From an uncultured Lachnospiraceae bacterium (GTDB lineage: Bacteria > Bacillota > Clostridia > Lachnospirales > Lachnospiraceae): DNA of 21,431 bases. The notes under the pieces are model-generated. The model was not told where the DNA came from and ran no database searches. It was given only the letters and a program-made list of their open reading frames with translations. The position numbers were made by a program, and so were the translations under genes. Positions 7,122 through 14,790 of this stretch are shown one piece after another (position 1 is the stretch's first letter; each line of letters starts with the position of its first letter). Location of the stretch: NCBI GenBank assembly GCA_910587295.1, contig CAJULP010000050.1, positions 1 through 21,431 of the forward strand, read 5' to 3'.

Positions 7122-7715
7122 CCATCCGTTCTGGCGTGGCAGTAAGCCCCAGCATAAACTTAGGTTTAAAATACTGCTCCGTCAAATATTCATCCCGGCC
7201 TAACGTTGCCACCGATGCAAAACCATCCATTTATCCGTATCTTTGTGCTTCCGATCAAAAAATCCACAATCTTCGGACTGCCGTACATTACAAAAAGATA
7301 CCGCCGCCTGTTTCAAGATTTTTTCCCTGTGTGCCACAAAAAGAACGCGCTCATATTTAACGGAATCAAAGGCTGCATGATAAGTCTTTCCCACACCGGC
7401 AGCTGCCTGCGCCAGCCCCTTCACCGCTCCTTCCGCCCGGCTGAATTCTGCCTGTCATTTATACTGCTGAAACGGTAATTCCACTCTATCCCGGAAGTCA
7501 GCGCACTCTTTGAAATATTGGACGAACCGATGTAGACACTCATTTTTTCATAATGGAATATATATGCCTTGGGATGAAAAGAGCGCTCCTTTTCATTATA
7601 AAATCGCAAATCCACCTGACTCCATAAGAAAAGAAACAACCATGTCGATCCGATTTGCTCCCGCATGCTCATTTTTAACTGGTAAGAAACGGCTTCTGTT
7701 TTTGTCTCCCGTCAT
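7122..7715 (-). pseudogene. Decayed phospholipase-D/superfamily 2 helicase gene
   Basis: Pieces of one large gene lie in the right order but in different frames with internal deletions. From ATG 7715: an N-terminal piece ending 'RIDMVVSFLMESG' (stop at 7596). Next, overlapping in another frame (about 7421-7640), the phospholipase-D-like piece 'VDLRFYNEKERSFHPKAYIF...YIGSSNISKSALTSGIEWNYRF' with the H-x-K signature. Next, about 7200-7475, the helicase Walker A 'AAAGVGKTYHAAFDS' and 'RVLFVAHREKILKQA'. Finally, after another shift, 'FASVATLGRDEYLTEQYF...GLTATPERMDG', helicase motif III. Intact relatives are about 1000 residues and handle DNA ends or foreign DNA; this copy is about 200 codons of scattered remnants and cannot function. 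It begins 15 bases after the methyltransferase stop, so it was probably the last gene of the defence operon. Confidence 0.8.
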
Positions 7716-7729
7716 TACATCCGTGGATA

Positions 7730-8323
7730 TTATTGCATCTGTCTTTTCCGCAAAATCAGATTGAGCCACTTTTCCTCACCTCTTCCCGGCCGTGCATCAA
7801 ACGTTACCCATTGTTCCTCTATTGCGAGGCTGTCTATCCTGCCTATAAAATCCGCAAATGCTTCTTCCGTCATATCTGTAAAAAAACGCCCGTTCCTCTC
7901 TCCCGAAAAAGTTCCGTACTTAAAGGAAGTATATATGATGCCTTTGCTTGTCAGAGCGGCAGACATCTTTTCCATGACCTTTGCCAATTCTTCTGCCGGC
8001 AAATGAAGTATTGATGAGCACGCCCAAATGCCATCGTACTGATCTGCCACGGACAGCTCCTGAAAAAGCATGTGCTTCACTTGAATACCGGCATAGGCCG
8101 ATGCCAGTTTACATAACTCTTCGGAACCGTCTATGGCATCCACGTAAAATCCCTTGGATAAGAAATATTTCGCATCACGCCCGGAACCGCAGCCAAAATC
8201 CAGGATGGACGCCCCCTGGGAGAGCCTGGATAGGAAATGATCCTGGTTAGCGGTTAAGTCAACGGATACGGTAGCGGTATAAAATTGTTGGGCGTTGGTA
8301 TTGTAATAAGTTAAGGTGGACAT
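7730..8323 (-). CDS. Class I SAM-dependent methyltransferase
   Basis: A 197-residue Rossmann-fold methyltransferase of the small-molecule/TehB-like type. Motif I is 'ILDFGCGSGRDAKYF' (about 40-54), the acidic residue of the next strand is in 'VDAIDGSEEL' (about 60-69), and 'YDGIWACSSILHLP' gives the later strand and cap region. A DNA methyltransferase catalytic motif (DPPY/NPPY or PC) is absent, so a DNA target is not supported; the substrate is unknown. Start ATG 8323 follows TAGGAA at a rather long spacing and begins 4 bases after the stop of the nuclease half-gene, so it is in the same transcript. It appears intact, in contrast to its neighbours on either side. Confidence 0.85.
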   Translation of the reverse strand: MSTLTYYNTNAQQFYTATVSVDLTANQDHFLSRLSQGASILDFGCGSGRDAKYFLSKGFYVDAIDGSEELCKLASAYAGIQVKHMLFQELSVADQYDGIWACSSILHLPAEELAKVMEKMSAALTSKGIIYTSFKYGTFSGERNGRFFTDMTEEAFADFIGRIDSLAIEEQWVTFDARPGRGEEKWLNLILRKRQMQ

Positions 8324-8327
8324 TTCT

Positions 8328-9827
8328 CTATATTCCTACATATTCTTTAATTTTGTTAAATTCCCTCCTAGGATTTAAAGCAAACTGATCAATTCTAAAC
8401 TTTTTAATTACTTTATTTTCATTACAAAGAACAAAATATCCATCCATTGTAAATATAGCAGAATTTTCACTTGCTCTAAATACAGCTCCTTTAGGAGTAT
8501 CATTTACAAACGCCTTGTCATATGCTCTTTTTAATTCCTGCAGCAGCCTATATTCTGACTCTGAATTTATATTAAATAATTCATAGGCATCCCTACAGTT
8601 TTGTAACAAAAAAAGATTGGTAAATTTCGGTTCACTTACATATTCTGTTCTAACGGTAATAGGTTCATCAAGCAACTTCCACTTTTTTACACTAAAATAA
8701 TAATATACTTCTTCCGGATTATTTCTTCTAACCGGAACCGCCCTTATTTCCTTTCGCTTAACCCTACTTACCCCAACCACTTCTCCATAATACCGAATAC
8801 CCGGGTTACTTTTTACCTTTGACTGATATATCGCAACGTACCTGATAGGCAACTGCTCCTTGGAAATATACTTTGCAGGCACATAATAAAAATTCCCATC
8901 CAAATTCTTCCGTAGCTGCTCGTCGGATCCCAATGAACCTACCAACACATCTCTTACTTCCCAATCCACTTTTTCAAGCTTTTTCTCTATTCCTCTTGGT
9001 AACAATGCTCTTTCAAATGCGGAATAATCTGAATCATTAATTAGTTCTGACAAGAATGACTCCACCAACTTCGTATGGCCCGGTAAAAAGGGTAATCCTC
9101 CAATATTTACTTTTTCAATACTTTTATAAAACCGATGCTCTCTATACTCAAGTTCATTATCATAAGGAAACAAAACATACGCCCCAAACATAGTCTTTTC
9201 AAATCTAAACTTATCCGGCATTGTACTGTCATCATACACAATCGAATCACGATATCGATGCATTGCATTAATATCCTCAATTTTAGGACCCGGATTTTTA
9301 TCCGGATAAAAGTCATTAGGTAAATTCGTCTCTATCCTGTACTTAGCATCAAACACATATTTATATGGTATATCTGATCCATTTTTCTCTAACGACAATA
9401 CATTATCTGGTTTTTGGTTCACCGTTTGTGTTTGCTGTTCCATCGGATTATAAGAAAGCACTATTCTTTCCCCTGTTTGCAAATTGATAAATTGAACCTC
9501 TGATTTCTTTCCCTTTACCAGCGTAACCGTAATACCGGTATTGTCCACTTTAATAACATCCGGCGAAACCAATTCATATTGTTTTTTCATAATACTAACC
9601 AATTTGATAAAACACCAATATTCATAAAGTTTCGCAGTATCCTTTATAGAAATGCGGAATACATCTCCGCGCAATGTTAATCCTTTCTGCAAAATCAAAT
9701 AATATTTATATAATTCTCTATATCCTAATGCCATTCCAAACACAAGCGACATACTCTGTTTTGCCTGATATCTATCAACATTTTTCAAAAACGATCCGTT
9801 TACCAAGCGATTAATCGTTTCCGACAT
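8328..9827 (-). CDS. C-terminal part of a DUF2357/PD-(D/E)XK nuclease (McrC-like), separated by a frameshift
   Basis: A 499-residue frame from ATG 9827, holding the nuclease part of a McrC-like protein. The PD-(D/E)XK site is visible: 'KLYEYWCF' (E69), 'QKPDNVLSLE' (D141) and 'YVFDAKYRIE' (D160, K162), followed by the supporting helix 'INAMHRYRDSI' (about 186-196). These proteins pair with a McrB-type AAA+ motor and cut DNA, often modified or foreign. The frame is open upstream of its ATG into a segment reading 'YAKKEAYIFERIAS', which continues the protein encoded by 9800-10783 once a single base is restored. There is no ribosome site at ATG 9827, so independent translation is doubtful. C-terminal residues about 280-499 are a beta-rich region without a recognised motif. 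Confidence 0.85.
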   Translation of the reverse strand: MSETINRLVNGSFLKNVDRYQAKQSMSLVFGMALGYRELYKYYLILQKGLTLRGDVFRISIKDTAKLYEYWCFIKLVSIMKKQYELVSPDVIKVDNTGITVTLVKGKKSEVQFINLQTGERIVLSYNPMEQQTQTVNQKPDNVLSLEKNGSDIPYKYVFDAKYRIETNLPNDFYPDKNPGPKIEDINAMHRYRDSIVYDDSTMPDKFRFEKTMFGAYVLFPYDNELEYREHRFYKSIEKVNIGGLPFLPGHTKLVESFLSELINDSDYSAFERALLPRGIEKKLEKVDWEVRDVLVGSLGSDEQLRKNLDGNFYYVPAKYISKEQLPIRYVAIYQSKVKSNPGIRYYGEVVGVSRVKRKEIRAVPVRRNNPEEVYYYFSVKKWKLLDEPITVRTEYVSEPKFTNLFLLQNCRDAYELFNINSESEYRLLQELKRAYDKAFVNDTPKGAVFRASENSAIFTMDGYFVLCNENKVIKKFRIDQFALNPRREFNKIKEYVGI

Positions 9828-10783
9828 AGAAGCAATTCTCTCAAATATATATGCTTCCTTTTTCGCATAATTTTTTGATATCTTCTTTTAAAGTCTTTTA
9901 ATCGCACAAGGATATCCATTAAAACATATTTCACAAATTGATTTTCTAATGTATTGTATGTAATGCTTTTATTAAATGTAAGAGCCTTCTTTGCCAAGAC
10001 ATTGCCATTGTTAACCTGGACATATTCCGAATGTTTTTCTAACCAAGTCTTAGCTCTATGATCCACTCTCTTTACTTTATGAATCGGAAGCACAGAATAC
10101 TCTGTTTCCAATCTATGATGTGGAGCGGCAATAATCTTGTTTGCTGCTTGAACGAATTTAGCAAAAAAATGACTCAATACCTGAAAAAAAACAGCCGGAA
10201 CGGTATTCCCATTATCCTCAATTATAAAATTCTGATATGTTTGCTTTATAAAATCAATCGCAACCGCATATACTTCCTCTGTGATATCCTGTAACATATG
10301 TTGATAGTCTTCCTTATATGAAACCTTTGTTGGATACACTTCAATTTGAACTATTAATTCTCCTTTGTCTTCTATTCCTATTATAAATTCTGAAAAACCT
10401 ATACTATTTTGAAAATTTACAATCCCTGTTAATAGTTTTCCATCATCCGTTATAGCGCTTACCTTTTCTCTAATCAAGGAATTTTCATGCCAAAATGAAA
10501 CCTCGTTTCCACATATACTTTGTACTATAATTTCATAATTAGTCTGCTCAAAAAACACAGGGGAAATTTGAATCTGACGTATCGTAACCCCATCTTGCTT
10601 ATCTATAATCGTTGATTGGCCATTCACTAAAATATCTTTAACATTTGCCCCTTTAACAGCCAAAATAGAGTTTTCTTTTTCACCTGCTCCTCCATAAGCC
10701 CTTCTCTTTCCTTTGATCATAAAGGTTACGCAATCTGTTTTAACTTCAAGCAGTCTATCAGAGCCAGTAGGACGTAAATCCAT
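9800..10783 (-). CDS. N-terminal part of the DUF2357/McrC-like nuclease, prematurely stopped
   Basis: A 327-residue frame from ATG 10783, with AAGGAG 11 bases upstream; a TTG at 10792 is possible but too close to that site. It holds an N-terminal beta-rich region and the DUF2357 segment ('EVYPTKVSYKEDYQHMLQDITEEVY', about 148-172), then 'SITYNTLENQFVKYVLMDILVRLKDFKRRYQK', which normally runs straight into the nuclease domain. Here the frame changes at a run of six A's (9871-9876) and ends after about 24 foreign residues at 9800. With one more A, the whole gene would encode about 818 residues, the usual size. The start overlaps the McrB-like gene by 26 bases, a sign of coupled translation. Confidence 0.85.
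   Translation of the reverse strand: MDLRPTGSDRLLEVKTDCVTFMIKGKRRAYGGAGEKENSILAVKGANVKDILVNGQSTIIDKQDGVTIRQIQISPVFFEQTNYEIIVQSICGNEVSFWHENSLIREKVSAITDDGKLLTGIVNFQNSIGFSEFIIGIEDKGELIVQIEVYPTKVSYKEDYQHMLQDITEEVYAVAIDFIKQTYQNFIIEDNGNTVPAVFFQVLSHFFAKFVQAANKIIAAPHHRLETEYSVLPIHKVKRVDHRAKTWLEKHSEYVQVNNGNVLAKKALTFNKSITYNTLENQFVKYVLMDILVRLKDFKRRYQKIMRKRKHIYLRELLLCRKRLIAW
9859..9876 (-). other. Homopolymer frameshift site in the McrC-like gene
   Basis: The minus strand reads CAA-AAA-ATT-ATG through a six-A run (9871-9876), with a five-A run shortly after (9859-9863). Adding one A gives CAA-AAA-AAT-TAT-GCG and restores a continuous protein. Neither run forms a clean X-XXY-YYZ slippery heptamer in the incoming frame. 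Possible causes are a fixed mutation, a phase-variable tract, transcriptional slippage or a sequencing error. Confidence 0.75.
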
Positions 10784-12569
10784 CTTCTTCAAATCTCCTT
10801 ACCATAAACCTAATCTTTTCTGCACTTTTTATGTATGTACAATCATGTTTTGTAATATAATTTTTCATTTGTTCACTATCAGATGAACCATTCATTCCAT
10901 CATACTCCCCCGCGCACACTTCAGAGAAAAGTCTACATAGCATGTCTTTTACGGCAATCCCACTACCCTGGATTCTTGGAAGGATTTTTTGCATTATTTC
11001 ATTATCAAATGCTTCATTCTCGGATAGTACATCCGCTGATTTTCTATTCAACATATAAAACACAATTTCATCACGTACCCTATACCCAAAATGCATTTCA
11101 CATTCACGCAAAATACTATTTATTTCCTGTAATTTTTCACATATCTGAACGACATATTCCGCTTTATCCGCACAATGCATTATATTCAAATAATTAGCTT
11201 TAAAAAAATCATTTGTCAGCTCTTGCATTCCGACTATTTCATTATTATTTTGAAAAAGCGGAAACAAATCCACGTACGAAAACTCTATTGTATTAGCCCG
11301 GTCTAAAACTTTTCTGCTAAACGGGAATGTCGTTTCATCCATATTAACGGTTCCAACCACATATAAATTCTCCGGGAACATCAAACCACCATATGTCCTT
11401 TCCGCATTTTTATCTCCCCAATAACATGATTTAGGTATCAATACATCTGTTACTATCTTCCCATGCTCATCTATTTCCCTGGTTTCAATAACAGACAGAA
11501 ATTCGCTTAAATAATATTCAACCCTAGCCAAATTCATTTCATCCAAACACAAAAAATACGGATACGCAATATTCTCTTGCGCATCTTTTATAAATTTAAT
11601 AATCGCTCCCGGCACAAACTCACTGTTCAAATTTACATGTCCAAAAAGATCAGTAGAATCAGACCAATCCGGCTTCACTGCAACCTGAAGATATCGCCCA
11701 TTCCTTGCCGTAGCTCCAACCGCTTCCGCAAATAACCGTATTAATCGTGTTTTTCCCGTTCCGCTTGTTCCTGCCAAAATTACAAATGGTTTGGATTTGA
11801 TGCTAAGATAAAAGTTTTCAATTAAATTATCCTCATATGAAAAACCTTTACTTTCAATATATTTACATATTTGATCTATTTTTTCTTTATCCGTCAATCC
11901 ATCATCATCTACCGACACAAGCATTTTCTTCCCTTCGTTATCCTTTCGCCGATATATGTTTTCATAATATTGTTTGTAATATGAAATAAAATCTTCTAAA
12001 TCCTTCACCAGTTCTGCATCTTCCGGGAGATTGTCCATGGTATATTCCTTGCTGTAAATTGCTCCCATATCATATCCTGTTACCCCAGTATTAATTAAGT
12101 TTGAATATGGTGCATGCGCAATTTTCAACTCATTTCTTATTTCTGCCGCATTCCGTTCAAGTTGCTCGTCCGTTTCTTTATTATTAATAATGGCTATACT
12201 GGAAAATCTCGGTTTTGTATCTTCATCACCTTTTTGCGCTATATTTGTTGCACCTTGATTAAGCGTTAAATACAATTTTTTAGTGTCTTTGTTTAACAAA
12301 TAGACTATATAGATCCCTTTTTGTGCACTTGATGTTATTCTCGTATCGAAAATCGCTATCCATGGCACAGCCGTCCACTTGCCAGCGCCATAGCTTCCTT
12401 TAATTTTATAAATATCATCAGGCAATGAAATTTCCCTCTTTATGCATTCCGGAATATCTTTCCTAATCAAATCAGAAAAAGAGTTCTTAAAATCTTTAGT
12501 TTTAAAGACTAAGTCAAACACATCACCATATTGATCCATCAGCCTTAAAAAATTGCTCCTTAATCCCAT
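10758..12569 (-). CDS. McrB-like AAA+ NTPase with MrcB-type N-terminal domain
   Basis: A 603-residue protein; I choose ATG 12569, seven bases after GGGGGA, over the ATG at 12584, which has no ribosome site. Residues about 5-190 match the MrcB N-terminal (DUF3578) type: 'GAGKWTAVPWIAIFDTRITSSAQKGIYIVYLL...LYLTLNQG', a likely target-sensing module. The AAA+ motor follows: Walker A GTSGTGKT (267-274), Walker B 'YFLCLDEMNLARVEYYLSEFL' (338-358) and the McrB signature region 'GTVNMDETTFPFSRKVLDRAN' (about 406-426). In this family the hexameric motor hydrolyses GTP or ATP and drives a McrC-type nuclease along DNA. Its partner is encoded directly downstream with overlapping ends. The gene itself appears intact. 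The toxin gene ends only 39 bases upstream, with no terminator between. Confidence 0.88.
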   Translation of the reverse strand: MGLRSNFLRLMDQYGDVFDLVFKTKDFKNSFSDLIRKDIPECIKREISLPDDIYKIKGSYGAGKWTAVPWIAIFDTRITSSAQKGIYIVYLLNKDTKKLYLTLNQGATNIAQKGDEDTKPRFSSIAIINNKETDEQLERNAAEIRNELKIAHAPYSNLINTGVTGYDMGAIYSKEYTMDNLPEDAELVKDLEDFISYYKQYYENIYRRKDNEGKKMLVSVDDDGLTDKEKIDQICKYIESKGFSYEDNLIENFYLSIKSKPFVILAGTSGTGKTRLIRLFAEAVGATARNGRYLQVAVKPDWSDSTDLFGHVNLNSEFVPGAIIKFIKDAQENIAYPYFLCLDEMNLARVEYYLSEFLSVIETREIDEHGKIVTDVLIPKSCYWGDKNAERTYGGLMFPENLYVVGTVNMDETTFPFSRKVLDRANTIEFSYVDLFPLFQNNNEIVGMQELTNDFFKANYLNIMHCADKAEYVVQICEKLQEINSILRECEMHFGYRVRDEIVFYMLNRKSADVLSENEAFDNEIMQKILPRIQGSGIAVKDMLCRLFSEVCAGEYDGMNGSSDSEQMKNYITKHDCTYIKSAEKIRFMVRRFEEDGFTSYWL

Positions 12570-12608
12570 TGCTTCATCCCCCATCTTGAAATTTTATCTA
12601 TTCGTATT

Positions 12609-12953
12609 TCATTTTTCCTTATTCACCGGCATCACACTGCCATGTATTCTACGCTCCGCCTCCTTATAAACCTCTTCATCATCCCTAACCGATATGACTA
12701 TGATCTTCATAATCTCCCCCTCCAAGATCAACTTATAAACCACCCTATATCCCAGGTTTTTCAGTTTGATCTTATAATATCCGCTTAACTTCGAATTGGC
12801 ATGATTGCCAAGCGCTTTCCCGATTCCATCCGGTGGCGGTAAAGGGCGTTCTGCTACCTTTTCTATTGCTTTTAAGATAATCTTACGATTATATGGGTCC
12901 AACCGCTTCAAATCCCGCTGTGCTTCTTTAAGGTACTCAATGTTCCATTTCAT
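12609..12953 (-). CDS. RelE-type toxin of a type II toxin-antitoxin system
   Basis: A 114-residue basic protein of the RelE/ParE fold; such toxins are usually ribosome-dependent mRNA nucleases. The start is ATG 12953 (MKWNIEYLKEAQRDLKRLD), 10 bases after the antitoxin stop, with GAGGGTAAG as ribosome site; a longer in-frame reading to 13061 would overlap the antitoxin and add an unrelated leader. Typical features are 'AQRDLKRLDPYNRKIILKAIEKVAERP', 'KLSGYYKIKLKNLGYRVVYKL' (the conserved YRVVY strand) and a C-terminal 'ISVRDDEEVYKEAERRI'. Its gene order with a Phd/YefM antitoxin upstream supports the call. Confidence 0.88.
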   Translation of the reverse strand: MKWNIEYLKEAQRDLKRLDPYNRKIILKAIEKVAERPLPPPDGIGKALGNHANSKLSGYYKIKLKNLGYRVVYKLILEGEIMKIIVISVRDDEEVYKEAERRIHGSVMPVNKEK

Positions 12954-12963
12954 CAGCTTACCC

Positions 12964-13290
12964 TCATTCAATTTCAACTTCCGTACGATCCAAATCCATT
13001 TCCGTAATACCAAAAGACTCCATAACCTCAAGATGGGACATTGTTTTTTCCGAATCGGCACTGGCCATCCTACGTTCCGCCTCTTCCTGCAAAATATAAT
13101 CAGAAAGCATTTCCATCAATGTTTCATATTTTTCCGGAGCCATCAGGATACATGTGGGGCGATTATTTTTCATTACAATTTTCGTACCGCTAGACTCCAC
13201 TTCATCAAAAATGCGATTAGCTTCTCCTTTATTAAAACGAGTAATGGGAACAATAGCATTCATGATACCCATAACAGACATTTCACTCAT
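12964..13290 (-). CDS. Phd/YefM-type antitoxin
   Basis: A 108-residue protein that would neutralise the RelE-like toxin and bind its own promoter. The start is ATG 13290, 7 bases after AGGAGGTGG; an upstream in-frame ATG at 13326 lacks such a site. The N-terminal Phd fold reads 'VPITRFNKGEANRIFDEVESSGTKIVMKNNRPTCILMAPEKYE' (about 14-56), and the acidic helical tail (about 57-108) would wrap the toxin. It is driven by a consensus promoter and is the first gene of the leftward island. Confidence 0.88.
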   Translation of the reverse strand: MSEMSVMGIMNAIVPITRFNKGEANRIFDEVESSGTKIVMKNNRPTCILMAPEKYETLMEMLSDYILQEEAERRMASADSEKTMSHLEVMESFGITEMDLDRTEVEIE

Positions 13291-13334
13291 AAGATTCCAC
13301 CTCCTGCAAAATAGTGTTTTCGTCATTTATTTAT

Positions 13335-13363
13335 ATTATACGCACCCAAAATTTTAATGTCAA
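13335..13363 (-). promoter_or_regulatory. Consensus SigA promoter of the TA-McrBC-like transcription unit
   Basis: On the minus strand TTGACA (13358-13363), 17 bases, TATAAT (13335-13340): both hexamers are exact consensus. It lies 44 bases before the antitoxin start. No other good promoter is evident before the genes down to 7730, so it may drive the whole island. Confidence 0.9.
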
Positions 13364-13380
13364 TTATTGTGCCTATATAA

Positions 13381-13402
13381 ATATCGATAAATTTATCGAT
13401 AT
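13381..13402. repeat. Perfect 22-bp palindrome upstream of the TA promoter
   Basis: The half-site ATATCGATAAA (13381-13391) is followed at once by its exact complement TTTATCGATAT (13392-13402). It lies 17 bases upstream of the TTGACA box and just after the stop of the ThrE small-subunit gene. It may be an operator for the antitoxin/toxin complex or an AT-rich hairpin at the end of the exporter operon. Confidence 0.7.
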
Positions 13403-13417
13403 GCTAAACAAAATACA

Positions 13418-13846
13418 TTACTTCCTCACCTTAAACACCTTATCCGGCACTTCAAACACCAGCACGATACCCAGCACGATCGCAAAAGCCGCCTTGACTG
13501 CCGCAAACCCGTTATCCGCCGCTTCCCCCGGGCGGTCCGTCACAAGGTAATAAGCCGTCCAGTAGATCCCGGCCCCAGGCACCAGCGGAAAGATCCCGGA
13601 AGTCAAAAACACTGTCACCGGGCATTTTTCCCACACAGCCAGAAAACGGGATAAGAGTACCACCAAAAAGGTTGCAAAAAGAGTTGCTTCCGTAGCCGTA
13701 CACTGGGTATAAGCTCCCAGGGCCAAATAAAGCCACCAGCCCGCGCCGCCTACAAGACCGCAGTAGGCATAATACTGCCGCGACACCCCAAAGAGCACCG
13801 AAAACGCTATCGTTCCAAAAAAAGCCGCAATCACCTGCCCGATCAT
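13418..13846 (-). CDS. Threonine/serine exporter small subunit (ThrE C-terminal-like)
   Basis: A 142-residue integral membrane protein with about four or five hydrophobic segments ('VIAAFFGTIAFSVLFGV', 'YCGLVGGAGWWLYLALG', 'EATLFATFLVVLLSRFLAVW', 'VFLTSGIFPLVPGAGIYWTAYYL', 'AAFAIVLGIVLVF'). It has the 'PLVPGAGIYWT' motif of the ThrE_2 family. I place the start at ATG 13846, seven or so bases after GGAGGAA; the ATG overlaps the stop of the large-subunit gene as ATGA, so the two are translationally coupled. A longer reading from 13912 would run into the neighbour. Together the subunits equal full-length ThrE, which exports threonine and serine by proton antiport. Confidence 0.85.
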   Translation of the reverse strand: MIGQVIAAFFGTIAFSVLFGVSRQYYAYCGLVGGAGWWLYLALGAYTQCTATEATLFATFLVVLLSRFLAVWEKCPVTVFLTSGIFPLVPGAGIYWTAYYLVTDRPGEAADNGFAAVKAAFAIVLGIVLVFEVPDKVFKVRK

Positions 13847-14646
13847 AACAACGTTCCTCCAAAAACCCGATGGTAAATGATAAACATAGTACCTACGCCA
13901 ATAGCCACACATAAAAAGACCAAGATCGCATCCAAAAGCCGCACCGCACCGGAAATATAATCCCCGTCCGCCAGGTCGCGGATCCCGTTGGTAAAGGCAA
14001 ATCCCGGCACCAGCGGGATGATGGACCCTATGACCATGTGACTGATATCATCCCCAATCCCCAGCCGGTAGCTGAGGATACAGATCAGCGTGACCAGCGC
14101 GCCTCCGCAGAGATTTTTCGTGATCTTTGACATATGGGTCCTGCCCGCTGACAATATAAAAATATACAAAAGGAATCCGGCGCCAAAAGATACCGCACTG
14201 TCCACAAGGCTTCCCCCAAGAAGATAACAAAAACAGGCGCTGCCGATGCCGGAGGCCAAAACCTGCACCGGAGAGCTTTTCCTTGGCATCCGGCGTATCT
14301 CCTCCAGCTTTTCTTTCACCTGGCCTATATCATAACGCCCTTCTGCCACCTCACGGGAGAGCTGGTTTACCGCCACCACCTTATCAAGCTGCGCTCCTCT
14401 CACCGGGATATGCATAACCTTTGCGTACTGCCCGCCGGAATGCTCCTCATTTCGGCTTCCTGTCACAAAAATGCCGTTACTGAGCACAAAAAAGTTTTCG
14501 GATTCTACCCCGAAATGCCTGCAGATCCGTTCCATTGTCTCCTCGACCCTTGCGATCTCCGCCCCGTTTTCCAAAAGGATATGGCCGGCTTCCATGGCAA
14601 CCTCCAAAACCTGATTGTCATCCTTACCTGAATTTTCCTTTTCCAT
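13843..14646 (-). CDS. Threonine/serine exporter large subunit (ThrE N-terminal-like, DUF1212)
   Basis: A 267-residue protein starting at ATG 14646, with AAGGAG upstream. The soluble N-terminal half carries the family pattern 'AMEAGHILLENGAEIARVEETMERICRHFG' (about 17-46), and the C-terminal half (about 125-265) has about five membrane segments with the signature 'IIPLVPGFAFTNGIRDLADGDYISG' (about 208-232). The half-proteins encoded here and by 13418-13846 form a split ThrE. The gene has its own good promoter at 14684-14712 and diverges from the esterase gene. Confidence 0.88.
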   Translation of the reverse strand: MEKENSGKDDNQVLEVAMEAGHILLENGAEIARVEETMERICRHFGVESENFFVLSNGIFVTGSRNEEHSGGQYAKVMHIPVRGAQLDKVVAVNQLSREVAEGRYDIGQVKEKLEEIRRMPRKSSPVQVLASGIGSACFCYLLGGSLVDSAVSFGAGFLLYIFILSAGRTHMSKITKNLCGGALVTLICILSYRLGIGDDISHMVIGSIIPLVPGFAFTNGIRDLADGDYISGAVRLLDAILVFLCVAIGVGTMFIIYHRVFGGTLL

Positions 14647-14683
14647 GATCTCCTTCTCATTTCCCTGATAGATTTCTGCTATT

Positions 14684-14712
14684 ATTATAAGCTACAAACT
14701 CACGAAATACAA
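14684..14712 (-). promoter_or_regulatory. SigA promoter of the ThrE exporter operon
   Basis: On the minus strand TTGTAT (14707-14712), 17 bases, TATAAT (14684-14689), 37 bases before the large-subunit start. Confidence 0.75.
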
Positions 14713-14790
14713 TCATTCGAAATTTCAGACGCATCCTATACAACCCAAATTCTTTTTGATAAAATGGAAACAAAAAGGAGGGTACCACAT

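Noticed and set aside
8328..10783. Classical -1 programmed frameshift in the nuclease gene
   Set aside because: Neither A-run forms an X-XXY-YYZ heptamer in the incoming frame. Slippage or mutation fits better, so no programmed event is claimed.
12954..13061. Longer N-terminus for the RelE-like toxin
   Set aside because: The extra residues are read inside the antitoxin gene and do not resemble the family; a ribosome site precedes ATG 12953.
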